Source of the DNA: Vibrionaceae bacterium
Lineage (GTDB): Bacteria > Pseudomonadota > Gammaproteobacteria > Enterobacterales > Vibrionaceae
Direction: 5' to 3'
DNA length: 64,000 nucleotides
NCBI GenBank assembly: GCA_018222805.1
Contig: JAAEZQ010000003.1
Coordinates: forward strand, 238,278-302,277
Each line of letters begins with the position of its first letter. The stretch's first letter is position 1. Made by a program: the position numbers and the translations under genes. Of this stretch, positions 17,896 through 26,568 are shown in pieces. Under the pieces are notes generated by a model. It searched no databases and was not told where the DNA came from. It was given only the letters and a program-made list of their open reading frames with translations.

Positions 17896-18073
17896 GTTAA
17901 TTGTTAGTATGCAACATATACAGAGCCTACAGCGAAAAGTGTTGAGGCATGTCCAAAGACAACACAATCAACTCCACAAAACATCCTGACAATCATAAGA
18001 ATTAGTGACCACGTAACTTAATGTGAATGAGACTCCTATAAGCCTTAGGTAGGACTAAAATCTGCAAGCCCAG
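17896..18073. other. intergenic region, nothing recognised
   Basis: Part of a 465-base gap between the PH gene and the small Cys/His gene. I see no coding frame, promoter or repeat here. Confidence 0.4.
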
Positions 18074-18163
18074 ATGTTCAAAAGTGTCGTTATAGCGAGT
18101 ATTCTCAGTATTGTTTTTTCAGCTATATTTATCTTGAATATCACATTTAACAAGATGGGGTAG
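18074..18163 (+). CDS. possible 29-residue hydrophobic peptide
   Basis: A short frame (MFKSVVIASILSIVFSAIFI...) that would form a single membrane helix. It ends 3 bases before the ATG of the next gene, whose GATGGGG ribosome site lies within it, so the two could be coupled. No Shine-Dalgarno precedes this ATG, and the frame could be chance. Confidence 0.3.
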   Translation: MFKSVVIASILSIVFSAIFILNITFNKMG

Positions 18164-18166
18164 ACA

Positions 18167-18403
18167 ATGAAACTAGCATATTACGTAAACGATATAGCTC
18201 AAGATAATGGCGACCACGAGGTCCATAATATTGGTGACCATGAAGTCCATAATTCGGGGTGTCCTCATTTTGATAAAATTCAATCTAAGTCTTATTTAGG
18301 CTTATTTGATAATTGTGCTGAAGCAGTAATTGAAGCAAAGAAAAAATATTACCAGTCAAATGGTTGTTATTGGTGCTGCAACGACTGTCACATGTCACAC
18401 TAG
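18167..18403 (+). CDS. small Cys/His-rich protein with internal tandem duplication
   Basis: A 78-residue soluble protein of unknown role. It has the pattern of a widespread small-protein group: YYVND-A, GDHEVH, a GCPHF segment, then YLG-F-NC-AV-EAKK-Y and a terminal Cys-rich CYWCCNDCH, suggesting metal binding. In this copy the GDHEVHN unit occurs twice in tandem (18209-18229 and 18233-18253, period 24 bases), where the family normally has one. The ATG follows GATGGGGTAGACA. Confidence 0.6.
   Translation: MKLAYYVNDIAQDNGDHEVHNIGDHEVHNSGCPHFDKIQSKSYLGLFDNCAEAVIEAKKKYYQSNGCYWCCNDCHMSH
18209..18253 (+). repeat. tandem duplication of a GDHEVHN-coding unit
   Basis: Two 21-base units separated by one codon encode identical GDHEVHN peptides but differ at synonymous positions, so the duplication is not recent. 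Confidence 0.75.
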
Positions 18404-18416
18404 TTAGGAACGGGGA

Positions 18417-18783
18417 ACTTTCTACGAACAAATCGCGAACGCACATCCTGGTGGTAAGTTCCCAATAGAAATGAAGTTGACACTTCGCAGCAGGAACTTG
18501 GTGCAAGTTATGTCGTCAATAACTTCGGCTTAGAGTTAAAGCGCTTTGCGTTTATCAAAACCAGCAGAAACATTTCGCTGAGCGCCCAGCAAGTCAGTAA
18601 TGTCGAGCTTACACAGTGATAACACTAGAAAACTAGAACGTAAGAAAGTACAGCTCGAAGCTGGCTCAATTGGAATGTCCAGAAGAGTTAGTATCAGAAC
18701 TTCAAGAACGCCAGGTTGAACTGATAAGCCAACTGAACTGTATTTCAAGGATCTTGTTCGCTAAGAATGTTGGAGGCAAGTAA
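18417..18783 (+). pseudogene. frameshifted remnant of an unrecognised gene
   Basis: Protein-like sequence runs along the plus strand but changes frame three times. The first segment includes FYEQIANAHPGGKFPIEMKL. It is followed by QELGASYVVNNFGLELKRF (to a stop at 18617), then by RKLERKKVQLE, and finally by KLAQLECPEELVSELQERQ, ending at TAA 18781-18783. The last parts look like a C-terminal coiled coil. No start codon or ribosome site remains. I cannot name the parent gene. Confidence 0.5.
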
Positions 18784-19133
18784 TAGAATATCAATCCAGC
18801 TGTTCGGTTATTTGAATTATATACAATGTAAGAGCTTAATCAGCTGCATGGTTATAAAGTTGATGACTGACGCTGTTGTGGCACAGAAGCAAAATACGGT
18901 GTCATTAAGCTGACAATTCTAAATAGCTCGCACACCCTTTGGTGCGCATTATGTATATTATGTTAAATAGCGTGTGGCGCTACGCCAAATATTTGCTGGT
19001 TTAACCTCCTATCCCTCCTTTATTTCAATTTCATCCAAGGTTTTGAGACTTCTATTAAACATAATGGCTATTTACCATAAAATACTTAATATAGATCTTA
19101 ATAATCTATCGATTGTTAAGATCTATATTAAGG
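18784..19133. other. AT-rich intergenic region, no gene seen
   Basis: Contains a small palindrome TGGCG-CTA-CGCCA at 18975-18987 and AT-rich sequence downstream of vpsS. I see no coding frame and no clear terminator for vpsS. Confidence 0.4.
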
Positions 19134-20864
19134 CTAACTATTTCCTAAAAACATTTGAATGGCTTCGTAGATGTCTTGTCTACGGACTGGTTTAGAGATG
19201 AAACTGTCCATGCCAGCATCTAAGCATTTGTCACGGTCACTTTCTAAAGCGTGTGCTGTTAATGCAATGATTGGAATGGTGATGCCTTTTTCTCTAATCA
19301 AGCGCGTTGCGGTAATTCCATCCATTACTGGCATCGACACGTCCATGAGTATCATGTCTATTGAGTCACAATGCTCTTCTAGAAACGTCAGAGCTTCTTC
19401 ACCATGGCTTGAGATGTGAACGTTATGACCTAACTTGTTTAAAATTAGTTTAATCACGAGTTGGTTTGAATGCGTATCTTCGACAACAAGCAAATTCAAC
19501 GCTTTGACTGGACTGTTTGCTTCGATTTTTACGGGACGATTCTGATGAAGTCTGGTTAACACTGGAATCTTTATTGTAAATGACGAGCCCACATGTTCTT
19601 CGCTTTCTACTGAGATGGTTCCGCGCATCATCTCTACTAAATGTTTGGTGATCGCCAGACCTAATCCTGTTCCACCGAAACGTCTGGTTATCGATCTGTC
19701 ACCTTGATGAAATGCAGTGAATAGACGTGATTGTTTGGCTTTTGATATACCAATGCCCGTATCAGAGACGGATATAATTAGCTCGTCTTTTTGTTCTAAC
19801 ACTGAGACGTTCACAGTACCGTTATCGGTGAATTTAATTGCGTTACCAATGAGGTTAAATAAAACTTGAGATAATCTCGTCGAGTCAATCCAATACTGTT
19901 TATCAGGCGGTATACTACAATTAAGGCTAAAATCTAGATTTTTGCTACTAGCTATTTGTTTTTGTTGGGAAATGACAAAAGTGACAGCGTCACCTAGATT
20001 AGTCCACTGCTCATGTAACTGAAAGCTGCCCGACTCTATTTTAGAGATATCTAGGATGTCACTTATGATTGCGAGAAGCAGTTCCGCAGAGCTCTCCATC
20101 TGACACAGTGCTTCGAACTGCTCGTTGGATAATGTTGATTGTCTCAGAATATCGAGCATACCAAGAACGGAGTTTAGCGGGGTTCGGATCTCATGGCTCA
20201 TCATCGCTAAAAACTCGGACTTAGATTGGTTCGCGAGCTCCGCTTCTTCTCGTGCTTTAGCTAACTCTGTCGTCCTTACATCAACGATACGTTGTAACTT
20301 CTCTTTGGTCTCGATATCAATAACTGCTCGTTCTATTAGCGGGCGAAAGCGTCGAAGTGTCTCTTTGTTTTCAATACTGAAGTGCCCTTTTTGTGCACCA
20401 ATCAATAGGATGATATTTTGAGTCACTTCTGAGCGAATACCCGTCATAATAACGGAGTTTACATGGTTCTTAACGAATATGTTTAAGTTGGAGAACTCGC
20501 CTAACCTTAATGGTTCGAACAGCAATATACATTCACCATTTAACGCTCGCTCCAGTGTGTTACCGTGTAACCAATTAACCTTATCGAATACTCTGTTTGT
20601 TGATATTAAAGTTTTGAAAGGCTGTCTGTTATCGTCACGGGTAATAACGATAAAATCTTCAAAGTTAATGTATTTTTTTAAGACCGTATTTAAACCAGAG
20701 AAGATTTCATTACGGTTTTTGGCTTCGCTCATAGCTGATATTGCTGAAAGAATGGCTTTGTTTTCATCAGCCAGCAATTTTTCTCTATGCTTCGCTTGTT
20801 GTAACTCAACCAATGCTTCCTGCAGCGCTTCTTGCTGGTAGGTCTCTAAATATTTATCTTTCAT
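19134..20864 (-). CDS. vpsS: hybrid sensor histidine kinase, VpsS-like
   Basis: A cytoplasmic hybrid kinase of 576 residues with no membrane segment. It has an N-terminal coiled coil, a GAF-like sensor region (about 45-185), a HisKA domain with phospho-His 224 (MMSHEIRTPL), an HATPase domain (NLIGNAIKF, DTGIGIS, GGTGLGLAI) and a C-terminal receiver with Asp508 (MILMDVSMPVMDG). Its start overlaps the end of the FIST-domain gene by 11 bases, so the pair is coupled. In V. cholerae the orthologous order is nosP-vpsS (VC1444-VC1445), where VpsS feeds biofilm regulators. Orthology is inferred from context and domains. Confidence 0.85.
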   Translation of the reverse strand: MKDKYLETYQQEALQEALVELQQAKHREKLLADENKAILSAISAMSEAKNRNEIFSGLNTVLKKYINFEDFIVITRDDNRQPFKTLISTNRVFDKVNWLHGNTLERALNGECILLFEPLRLGEFSNLNIFVKNHVNSVIMTGIRSEVTQNIILLIGAQKGHFSIENKETLRRFRPLIERAVIDIETKEKLQRIVDVRTTELAKAREEAELANQSKSEFLAMMSHEIRTPLNSVLGMLDILRQSTLSNEQFEALCQMESSAELLLAIISDILDISKIESGSFQLHEQWTNLGDAVTFVISQQKQIASSKNLDFSLNCSIPPDKQYWIDSTRLSQVLFNLIGNAIKFTDNGTVNVSVLEQKDELIISVSDTGIGISKAKQSRLFTAFHQGDRSITRRFGGTGLGLAITKHLVEMMRGTISVESEEHVGSSFTIKIPVLTRLHQNRPVKIEANSPVKALNLLVVEDTHSNQLVIKLILNKLGHNVHISSHGEEALTFLEEHCDSIDMILMDVSMPVMDGITATRLIREKGITIPIIALTAHALESDRDKCLDAGMDSFISKPVRRQDIYEAIQMFLGNS

Positions 20865-22035
20865 AAGGCTTATGGAATATCGCTGATGAGATCATTAGGT
20901 TCCCATGTCCATTTTCGCCACCAATAAATCGTCCTTGTTCACCAAAGGTGAATGGGCATATAAATGGCAGGTGTTCCAGTTCTTGGTTGATTTGTTCACA
21001 AACGCTGTCCATGTCTTGCTTCAAGTGCAGCATAGGCCCTGCGCAAAAGATGTTGATAACACCGATTTTACGAGACTCTTCTAATTTTTGGTTGAACGCG
21101 ATATTCACAACTTTTGCCGCTCGAGCTATCAGGTGTTCGCGACTGCCTTTCATTAAAGTGATCTCTTCTCCTTCATTAATATTGGTAAAGAGTTCGATGC
21201 CTCCTTCTGCTGTTTCTCTTATGGGGTGAGAGAGTTTGTAATATGGTCTGTCGTACAAGTAGCCTGCAACTCTTCCTATTGGGTATGCACTGGAGTTCGT
21301 GAATAGTAGGTTGTCTTGGCCTGTTTGATTTTGCTGATGATTAGTCCATTGTCTATAGCGTTCCAGTGCAGGTTCACCATCAATCTCTAGTAGACAACGT
21401 CCTTTTGTTTTAGTGGCTATACCTTTCATGTTTGTAGAGGTATGCCCCGCACTAAAAGCGATATCAACATGTTGGGACGAATAGAATAAAGTGAGGCTCA
21501 CCCCTGATTGCTGTTGTCCTTGTGCGGTAATGACGGACCACTTTCCTTTAATATTATTGTCGGCTGCTGAGCCACCAATAATTGGTACCAATGTGCCAAA
21601 CCTATGATCGATAGATTCGATTATTGATTCTTCTCTTCCTGGAGTGGCATGGAGCAAGATTAAGTCTGGTATTTCCCCTACTCGGTTGGCATCTTCAAGC
21701 GCCATATCCAATGCGTGCATGACGCCTTCGTTTTGAGTGCAGTGAGAAATGCCAGTCCCGTAAGCATGTGGGCCGTTATCGTAAACCGCTAAGGCAGCAA
21801 TGACTGGACCGGAATGAAAACCTTGGTCCGTCATTACCGCTTGGCATGAGCTCGCGCCGTGAAAAGGCGTACCGGGAAAGTTCTTGAGCAGAGCTGTGCG
21901 CATTAGTTCAAAGTCATAGTCTTCTGTGTAATAACATACGACGTATGCTGGGTTCTTTTTAGTCAATTCAGAACGAAGTTTTTTAACAGCTAAATGTTCA
22001 TCGGTGATATGAGTATAAACTGATTGGCACTGCAT
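20854..22035 (-). CDS. nosP: FIST-domain sensor protein, NosP-like
   Basis: A 393-residue soluble protein with FIST_N (about 25-220, including PGTPFHGASSCQAV) followed by FIST_C (about 225-375, ending in CPFTFGEQGRFIGG). NosP proteins of this family bind haem and sense nitric oxide, and control a kinase encoded beside them. The next gene is exactly such a kinase, with an 11-base overlap. Haem binding here is inferred from family and context; I did not identify the ligand residue. It lies divergent to the cbb3 oxidase operon, separated by one small gene. Confidence 0.85.
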   Translation of the reverse strand: MQCQSVYTHITDEHLAVKKLRSELTKKNPAYVVCYYTEDYDFELMRTALLKNFPGTPFHGASSCQAVMTDQGFHSGPVIAALAVYDNGPHAYGTGISHCTQNEGVMHALDMALEDANRVGEIPDLILLHATPGREESIIESIDHRFGTLVPIIGGSAADNNIKGKWSVITAQGQQQSGVSLTLFYSSQHVDIAFSAGHTSTNMKGIATKTKGRCLLEIDGEPALERYRQWTNHQQNQTGQDNLLFTNSSAYPIGRVAGYLYDRPYYKLSHPIRETAEGGIELFTNINEGEEITLMKGSREHLIARAAKVVNIAFNQKLEESRKIGVINIFCAGPMLHLKQDMDSVCEQINQELEHLPFICPFTFGEQGRFIGGENGHGNLMISSAIFHKPYER

Positions 22036-22148
22036 ACGCTTTTAAAATTGTTTATGACTTTGTTGTTATACCATTCCCACCCATTATCACTAAGTAAGAA
22101 GTTTCAATTTTCTTGAAGAAGTTCCAATTATCGCGGTTGATATCCACT

Positions 22149-22505
22149 TTATAATTGAACAGCGACAATATTTTGATTTATTCGAAGCTTAATAATTTTG
22201 CTTCTTGAAATAGACTTCCATTCAATATTTTTATTAATGTCTTTTGCATTAATAAACTGCCCTGATTGATCCAGATCAATTTCCATAGTGCTACTTTTCA
22301 GCGTTTCGATTGAAATTCCCTCCGAGTCTCGATTAATAGTGATTCTTTCCCCTGAAATTGTTACATCACATCGTTCTTTTTGTGAACAATCGACGTTTTT
22401 AGGCGTCTCGTGTGTAAAGGTTCGCCATAAAAATGCGCCAGCTAAAACACTGAGCATGATTAAGATTTGTGCGAGTCTCGCCTTTGTTAACTTTTGTGCA
22501 GGCAT
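22149..22505 (-). CDS. hypothetical membrane-anchored protein next to ccoN
   Basis: A 118-residue protein with one N-terminal membrane helix (about 11-30, LAQILIMLSVLAGAFLW) and a small beta-rich exterior domain with two Cys close together (CSQKERC). The ATG at 22505 (MPAQKLTKARLAQ) is preferred because AAGGAT lies about 10 bases upstream; the frame opens ten codons earlier at 22535. It is divergent from ccoN. I do not recognise a family, and no function is proposed. Confidence 0.65.
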   Translation of the reverse strand: MPAQKLTKARLAQILIMLSVLAGAFLWRTFTHETPKNVDCSQKERCDVTISGERITINRDSEGISIETLKSSTMEIDLDQSGQFINAKDINKNIEWKSISRSKIIKLRINQNIVAVQL

Positions 22506-22589
22506 AAATACCAATATCCTTGTTACAAACTTCAAACTTTTTAAATAAAAAATGTGTTCCCGAGCCTCATTAAGGTTACTACCCTGTCA

Positions 22590-22606
22590 TTGAATTGTTA
22601 ATTCAA
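22590..22606. promoter_or_regulatory. perfect palindrome in the ccoN upstream region
   Basis: TTGAATT-GTT-AATTCAA, about 158 bases before the ccoN ATG and 85 before the divergent gene. It does not match the Fnr consensus (TTGAT-N4-ATCAA). A second, weaker inverted repeat AAGTG-N7-CACTT is at 22660-22676. The factor binding either is unknown. Confidence 0.4.
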
Positions 22607-22763
22607 GTATAGTGTCGAGCTGAAAATGCCACTTTTTATTAAAGTCAGCAATGGAAATAAAGTGATGATAACACTTCAATTCTAGAGTTTACTTGGGTGG
22701 TGTTACGACGCAAGTCGTGTTGGAAGTAAAAGTGTAGTTAATTAGAAATTGGAAGCATGCATA

Positions 22764-24191
22764 ATGAGCCAAGTAAAGCAGCTTGAACAAAACTACAACT
22801 ATACAGTCGTTCGCCAATTTACCCTTGTGACCATTTTATGGGGCATAGTTGGTATGGCTGTTGGTGTTTTGATTGCCGCTCAATTAGTTTGGCCACAGCT
22901 AAACTTTGATACGCCGTGGTTGACGTACAGTCGCTTACGTCCTCTGCATACTAATGCGGTAATTTTTGCGTTTGGTACCAGTGCTCTGTTCGCAACATCT
23001 TATTATGTTGTTCAGCGTACTTGTCAAACACGTCTTTTTGGTGGCCCACTCGTTGCCTTCACCTTTTGGGGATGGCAAGCAATTATCTTAGCCGCGGCAA
23101 TTACTCTACCTCAGGGGATGACCACCTCTAAAGAGTACGCTGAGCTAGAATGGCCTATTGATATCGCAATCGCGATTGTATGGGTTTCGTACGCAGTGGT
23201 GTTCTTTGGAACATTGGTAAAACGTAAGACCTCTCACATTTATGTGGCAAACTGGTTCTTCGGCGCGTTTATCATCACCGTAGCAGTACTTCACATCGTG
23301 AACAGCATGGCTGTCCCTGTTTCCTTGACTAAATCGTACTCGATTTATTCTGGAGCTGTGGATGCGATGGTTCAATGGTGGTATGGGCACAACGCGGTAG
23401 GTTTCCTACTGACCGCTGGTTTCCTAGGTATGATGTACTACTTTGTCCCTAAACAAGCTGAACGTCCTGTTTACTCTTACCGTTTATCTATCGTTCACTT
23501 CTGGGCTTTGATCTCCCTATACATCTGGGCTGGTCCGCACCACCTTCACTATACTGCTTTACCTGACTGGACTCAGTCTTTGGGTATGGTGATGTCTTTG
23601 GTTCTATTTGCTCCATCTTGGGGTGGTATGATCAACGGTATTATGACGTTGTCTGGTGCTTGGCATAAGCTTCGTTATGACCCTATCTTACGTTTCCTTA
23701 TTGTGTCGTTGTCTTTCTACGGTATGTCTACCTTCGAAGGCCCAATGATGGCAATCAAGACAGTAAACGCGCTTTCTCACTACACCGACTGGACCATTGG
23801 TCACGTTCACTCTGGTGCTTTGGGTTGGGTTGCTATGGTTTCTATCGGTTCGGTTTACCACTTGGTACCTCGCCTGTTTGGCCAAGAGCGCATGTACTCT
23901 GTCGGTTTAGTTAACGTGCATTTCTGGTTAGCAACAATCGGTACGGTTCTATACATCGTAGCGATGTGGATTTCTGGTGTTATGCAAGGCCTAATGTGGC
24001 GTGCAGTTAACTCTGACGGCACACTAACTTACAGCTTTGTGGAGTCGGTACAAGCGTCATACCCATTCTATTTTGTACGTTTCCTAGGTGGTTTAATCTT
24101 CCTATCAGGTATGATTTTAATGGCATACAACACGTACAAAACAGTAACTGCACCTAAAGAGAGCCTTAAGGCTGTCCCACATCCGGCATAA
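22764..24191 (+). CDS. ccoN: cytochrome cbb3 oxidase subunit I
   Basis: The catalytic subunit of the high-affinity terminal oxidase, carrying haem b and the haem b3-CuB centre. The 475 residues form about 12 membrane helices. Ligand histidines are recognisable in [13 protein letters not shown], in the WYGHNAVGF and [13 protein letters not shown] segments, and in [11 protein letters not shown]. The ATG at 22764 ([13 protein letters not shown]) follows GGAAGC; the frame extends to a TTG at 22749. It heads ccoN-O-Q-P, with ccoO 13 bases downstream. Confidence 0.97.
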   Translation: MSQVKQLEQNYNYTVVRQFTLVTILWGIVGMAVGVLIAAQLVWPQLNFDTPWLTYSRLRPLHTNAVIFAFGTSALFATSYYVVQRTCQTRLFGGPLVAFTFWGWQAIILAAAITLPQGMTTSKEYAELEWPIDIAIAIVWVSYAVVFFGTLVKRKTSHIYVANWFFGAFIITVAVLHIVNSMAVPVSLTKSYSIYSGAVDAMVQWWYGHNAVGFLLTAGFLGMMYYFVPKQAERPVYSYRLSIVHFWALISLYIWAGPHHLHYTALPDWTQSLGMVMSLVLFAPSWGGMINGIMTLSGAWHKLRYDPILRFLIVSLSFYGMSTFEGPMMAIKTVNALSHYTDWTIGHVHSGALGWVAMVSIGSVYHLVPRLFGQERMYSVGLVNVHFWLATIGTVLYIVAMWISGVMQGLMWRAVNSDGTLTYSFVESVQASYPFYFVRFLGGLIFLSGMILMAYNTYKTVTAPKESLKAVPHPA

Positions 24192-24204
24192 GGAGATTTA
24201 AAGA

Positions 24205-24825
24205 ATGAGTAATAATTCTAATAATCGCCATGAATTCCTAGAACGTAATGTCGGTTTGTTGGCTATTTTTATTGTTTTTGCTATCAGTTGGGGTGCGCTT
24301 GTTGAAATCACGCCTCTGCTTTTCCAAAAACAAACTACTGAGCCTGTAGAAAACCTACGCGCTTACACTCCTCTCGAAATGGAAGGTCGTGATCTATACA
24401 TCCGTGAAGGTTGTAGCGTTTGTCACAGCCAGATGGTACGTCCTTTCCGTTCAGAAACTGAGCGTTACGGTCACTACTCTGTTGCGGGTGAAAGCGTTTG
24501 GGAACATCCATTCCTATGGGGTTCTAAACGTACTGGTCCAGATCTGGCTCGTGTAGGTGGTCGTTATTCTGACGAGTGGCACCGTGTTCACTTAATCGAT
24601 CCACGTGAACTTGTTCCAGAATCAAACATGCCTGGTTTCCCATGGTTAGCTGAAAACGTCTTAGACGGCAGTTTGACACAGAAGAAACTTGAGTTGTTCC
24701 GTGATCAGTTCGGTGTTCCATATACAGATGAACAGATCGCGAATGCGGCTAAAGAAGTAGAAGGTAAAACAGAGATGGATGCAATCATCGCTTACCTTCA
24801 GTCTCTTGGTCATGCAATGAAGTAA
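24205..24825 (+). CDS. ccoO: cytochrome cbb3 oxidase subunit II, mono-haem
   Basis: A membrane-anchored c-type cytochrome of 206 residues that passes electrons to CcoN. One N-terminal membrane helix (about 15-38) is followed by a periplasmic domain with a single CSVCH haem site (about residue 71) and a later Met in the SNMPGFPWL segment as probable axial ligand. AAGGAGATTTAAAG precedes the ATG. It is part of the cco operon. Confidence 0.96.
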   Translation: MSNNSNNRHEFLERNVGLLAIFIVFAISWGALVEITPLLFQKQTTEPVENLRAYTPLEMEGRDLYIREGCSVCHSQMVRPFRSETERYGHYSVAGESVWEHPFLWGSKRTGPDLARVGGRYSDEWHRVHLIDPRELVPESNMPGFPWLAENVLDGSLTQKKLELFRDQFGVPYTDEQIANAAKEVEGKTEMDAIIAYLQSLGHAMK

Positions 24826-24834
24826 GGGGGACTT

Positions 24835-25008
24835 ATGGATTTCGGTACGATTCATAGTGTTTATACCGTTGTGCTCTTCGCCAGTTTTATTGGCATTGTA
24901 TGGTGGGCATTTAGCAAGAAGCGTAAATCACGTTTCGAAGAAGATGCTTACTTGGTCTTTGCTGACGAAGAACAAACGACCCCACATAACCAAGGAGTGA
25001 AGAAGTAA
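24835..25008 (+). CDS. ccoQ: cbb3 oxidase small subunit CcoQ
   Basis: A 57-residue protein with one membrane helix (YTVVLFASFIGIVWWAF) followed by a basic then acidic tail. It is 9 bases after ccoO behind GGGGGAC, and its stop overlaps the ccoP start by one base (TAATG). Position, size and helix fit CcoQ, which stabilises the CcoP interaction. Confidence 0.9.
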   Translation: MDFGTIHSVYTVVLFASFIGIVWWAFSKKRKSRFEEDAYLVFADEEQTTPHNQGVKK

Positions 25009-25982
25009 TGACTACATTCTGGAGTCTCTGGATTATCGTGATTACTATCGGTACGCTAGTGGGCTGTGCAATCCTCCTGACTTGGTGCGCCAAAGATAAA
25101 ATGGGCGTCGAGGAAGGGGCTGACATGGGCCACGAGTACGATGGTATTCGCGAGCTAAACAACCCGCTACCTAAGTGGTGGACTTACCTTTTTGTGAGTA
25201 CTTTCGTGTTTTCTGCGGTGTACCTTGCTCTGTTCCCGGGTTTAGGAAGCTTTAAAGGCTTCTTGAACTGGGAGAGCTCGGCTCAAGAAGTGCGCTCACT
25301 TGAAGAGTCAAAACAAGCCATCGCTGCGGCACAAGAGAACAAACAACTTAACCAATACGCTAAAGAGCTTGATGATGCGGATGCTTACTTTGGTGAAGCT
25401 TTCCGTAAACTAGCACACAACGAAAACGGCTTACGCCCTATTCCGGAAATTGCTAACGATCCTGAAGCGCTTAAAGTTGGTCAACGTTTGTTCTTGCAAA
25501 ACTGTTCACAATGTCACGGCTCAGATGCTCGTGGTCAGCAAGGTTTCCCTAACCTGACTGATAATGCATGGCTGTATGGCGGTGAACCGCAAGCAATCGT
25601 AACAACCATCATGCATGGTCGTGTTGGTCAAATGCCAGCATGGAAAGATGCGCTTGGTGAAGAAGGCGTTCAAGAGGTGGTTAGCTACGCGCTTAGCCTT
25701 TCTGGACGTAAAGTGAATGCTCGTGAAGCAGCAGCAGGTAAAGCACGCTTTGTTGTATGTGCGGCGTGTCATGGTACAGATGGTAAAGGTAACCCAGCAG
25801 TGGGCGCGCCTGACCTGACTGACCAAGACTGGCTGTTTGGCGATTCACGTGCAGCGGTTACTGAAACGGTTATGAATGGCCGTTCTGGTGTCATGCCTGC
25901 CTGGAAAGATATTCTAGGTGAAGACAAGATCCAGTTGGTTGCATCATATGTCTGGAGCTTAAGCAACTCCGAGAATAAGTAA
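25008..25982 (+). CDS. ccoP: cytochrome cbb3 oxidase subunit III, di-haem
   Basis: A 324-residue di-haem cytochrome c that receives electrons from soluble cytochromes. An N-terminal pair of membrane helices (about 3-25 and 57-78) is followed by two cytochrome c domains with CSQCH (about residue 165) and CAACH (about 250), and matching Met ligands in GQMPAWKD and GVMPAWKD. The two domains look like an internal duplication. It closes ccoNOQP; a hairpin follows before fixH. Confidence 0.96.
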   Translation: MTTFWSLWIIVITIGTLVGCAILLTWCAKDKMGVEEGADMGHEYDGIRELNNPLPKWWTYLFVSTFVFSAVYLALFPGLGSFKGFLNWESSAQEVRSLEESKQAIAAAQENKQLNQYAKELDDADAYFGEAFRKLAHNENGLRPIPEIANDPEALKVGQRLFLQNCSQCHGSDARGQQGFPNLTDNAWLYGGEPQAIVTTIMHGRVGQMPAWKDALGEEGVQEVVSYALSLSGRKVNAREAAAGKARFVVCAACHGTDGKGNPAVGAPDLTDQDWLFGDSRAAVTETVMNGRSGVMPAWKDILGEDKIQLVASYVWSLSNSENK

Positions 25983-26008
25983 CCGAGATATTAAGTAACA
26001 TAGCAATA

Positions 26009-26040
26009 ACAGCCCCTTTCATAGGGGCTGTCTTTCCTTT
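26009..26040 (+). terminator. hairpin between ccoP and fixH
   Basis: ACAGCCCC / GGGGCTGT with an 8-base loop and a broken T/C tail (TCTTTCCTTT). It may stop or reduce transcription between oxidase and assembly genes. Confidence 0.65.
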
Positions 26041-26087
26041 AAATTTAACGCCTCCTATTTTTTCATTTAGCTGTTGAGAACTTTTTT

Positions 26088-26564
26088 ATGGTAAAGCCTT
26101 GGTATAAACAATTTTGGCCGTGGTTCCTGATTATCCTTCCTCTTATTGTTATCGGCTGGACAATCGTGACAGTGGTTATCTTCTCGAATAACTCTGTTTC
26201 TTTAGTGGCTGAGGATTACTATAAAAAAGGTAAAGGGATTAACATCGACATCAGTAAAATGAATGTCGCTCGTGACCTGAATCTTAACGCGCATATTTCG
26301 TCTGATAGCAACACGGTTGTTATTCATTTTGATAAAGGTGAGTTGGCGCACTACCCGGCGTTAACCGCTACTTTTACCCACCGCACACTTCCTGATCGTG
26401 ATTTTTCGAAGTTAATCACCGCTGATGCTTCTGGAAATTACCGATTAACGCCAGATGAAGATATCCTAGGTCCTTGGTTCATTGAGCTTCAACCACACGA
26501 CAAACATTGGATGATTCAAGGTAAAGTTGAGTTTCCTGCCGCTGACACCGTTTTGATGAAGTAA
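26088..26564 (+). CDS. FixH/CcoH family protein
   Basis: A 158-residue protein needed in other bacteria for cbb3 oxidase assembly. One N-terminal membrane helix (about 11-33) is followed by the EDYYKKGKGIN segment typical of the family and a periplasmic beta domain ending in GPWFIELQPHDKHWMIQGKV. It is placed between ccoP and the copper P-type ATPase, 4 bases before the latter. Confidence 0.9.
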   Translation: MVKPWYKQFWPWFLIILPLIVIGWTIVTVVIFSNNSVSLVAEDYYKKGKGINIDISKMNVARDLNLNAHISSDSNTVVIHFDKGELAHYPALTATFTHRTLPDRDFSKLITADASGNYRLTPDEDILGPWFIELQPHDKHWMIQGKVEFPAADTVLMK

Positions 26565-26568
26565 TCCT

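Noticed and set aside
18005..18017. GTGACCACGTAAC as a possible matS site for MatP
   Set aside because: It has two mismatches to GTGACRNYGTCAC; several such sites are expected by chance in 64 kb.
18965..19012. attC-like arrangement (GTTAAAT ... TGGCG-CTA-CGCCA ... GTTTAAC) suggesting an integron cassette site
   Set aside because: The core boxes are in the wrong order on both strands for attC, no repeat copies occur, and no integrase is present in the window.
22590..22606. Palindrome before ccoN considered as an Fnr box
   Set aside because: The half-site is TTGAATT with a 3-base spacer, not TTGAT-N4-ATCAA.
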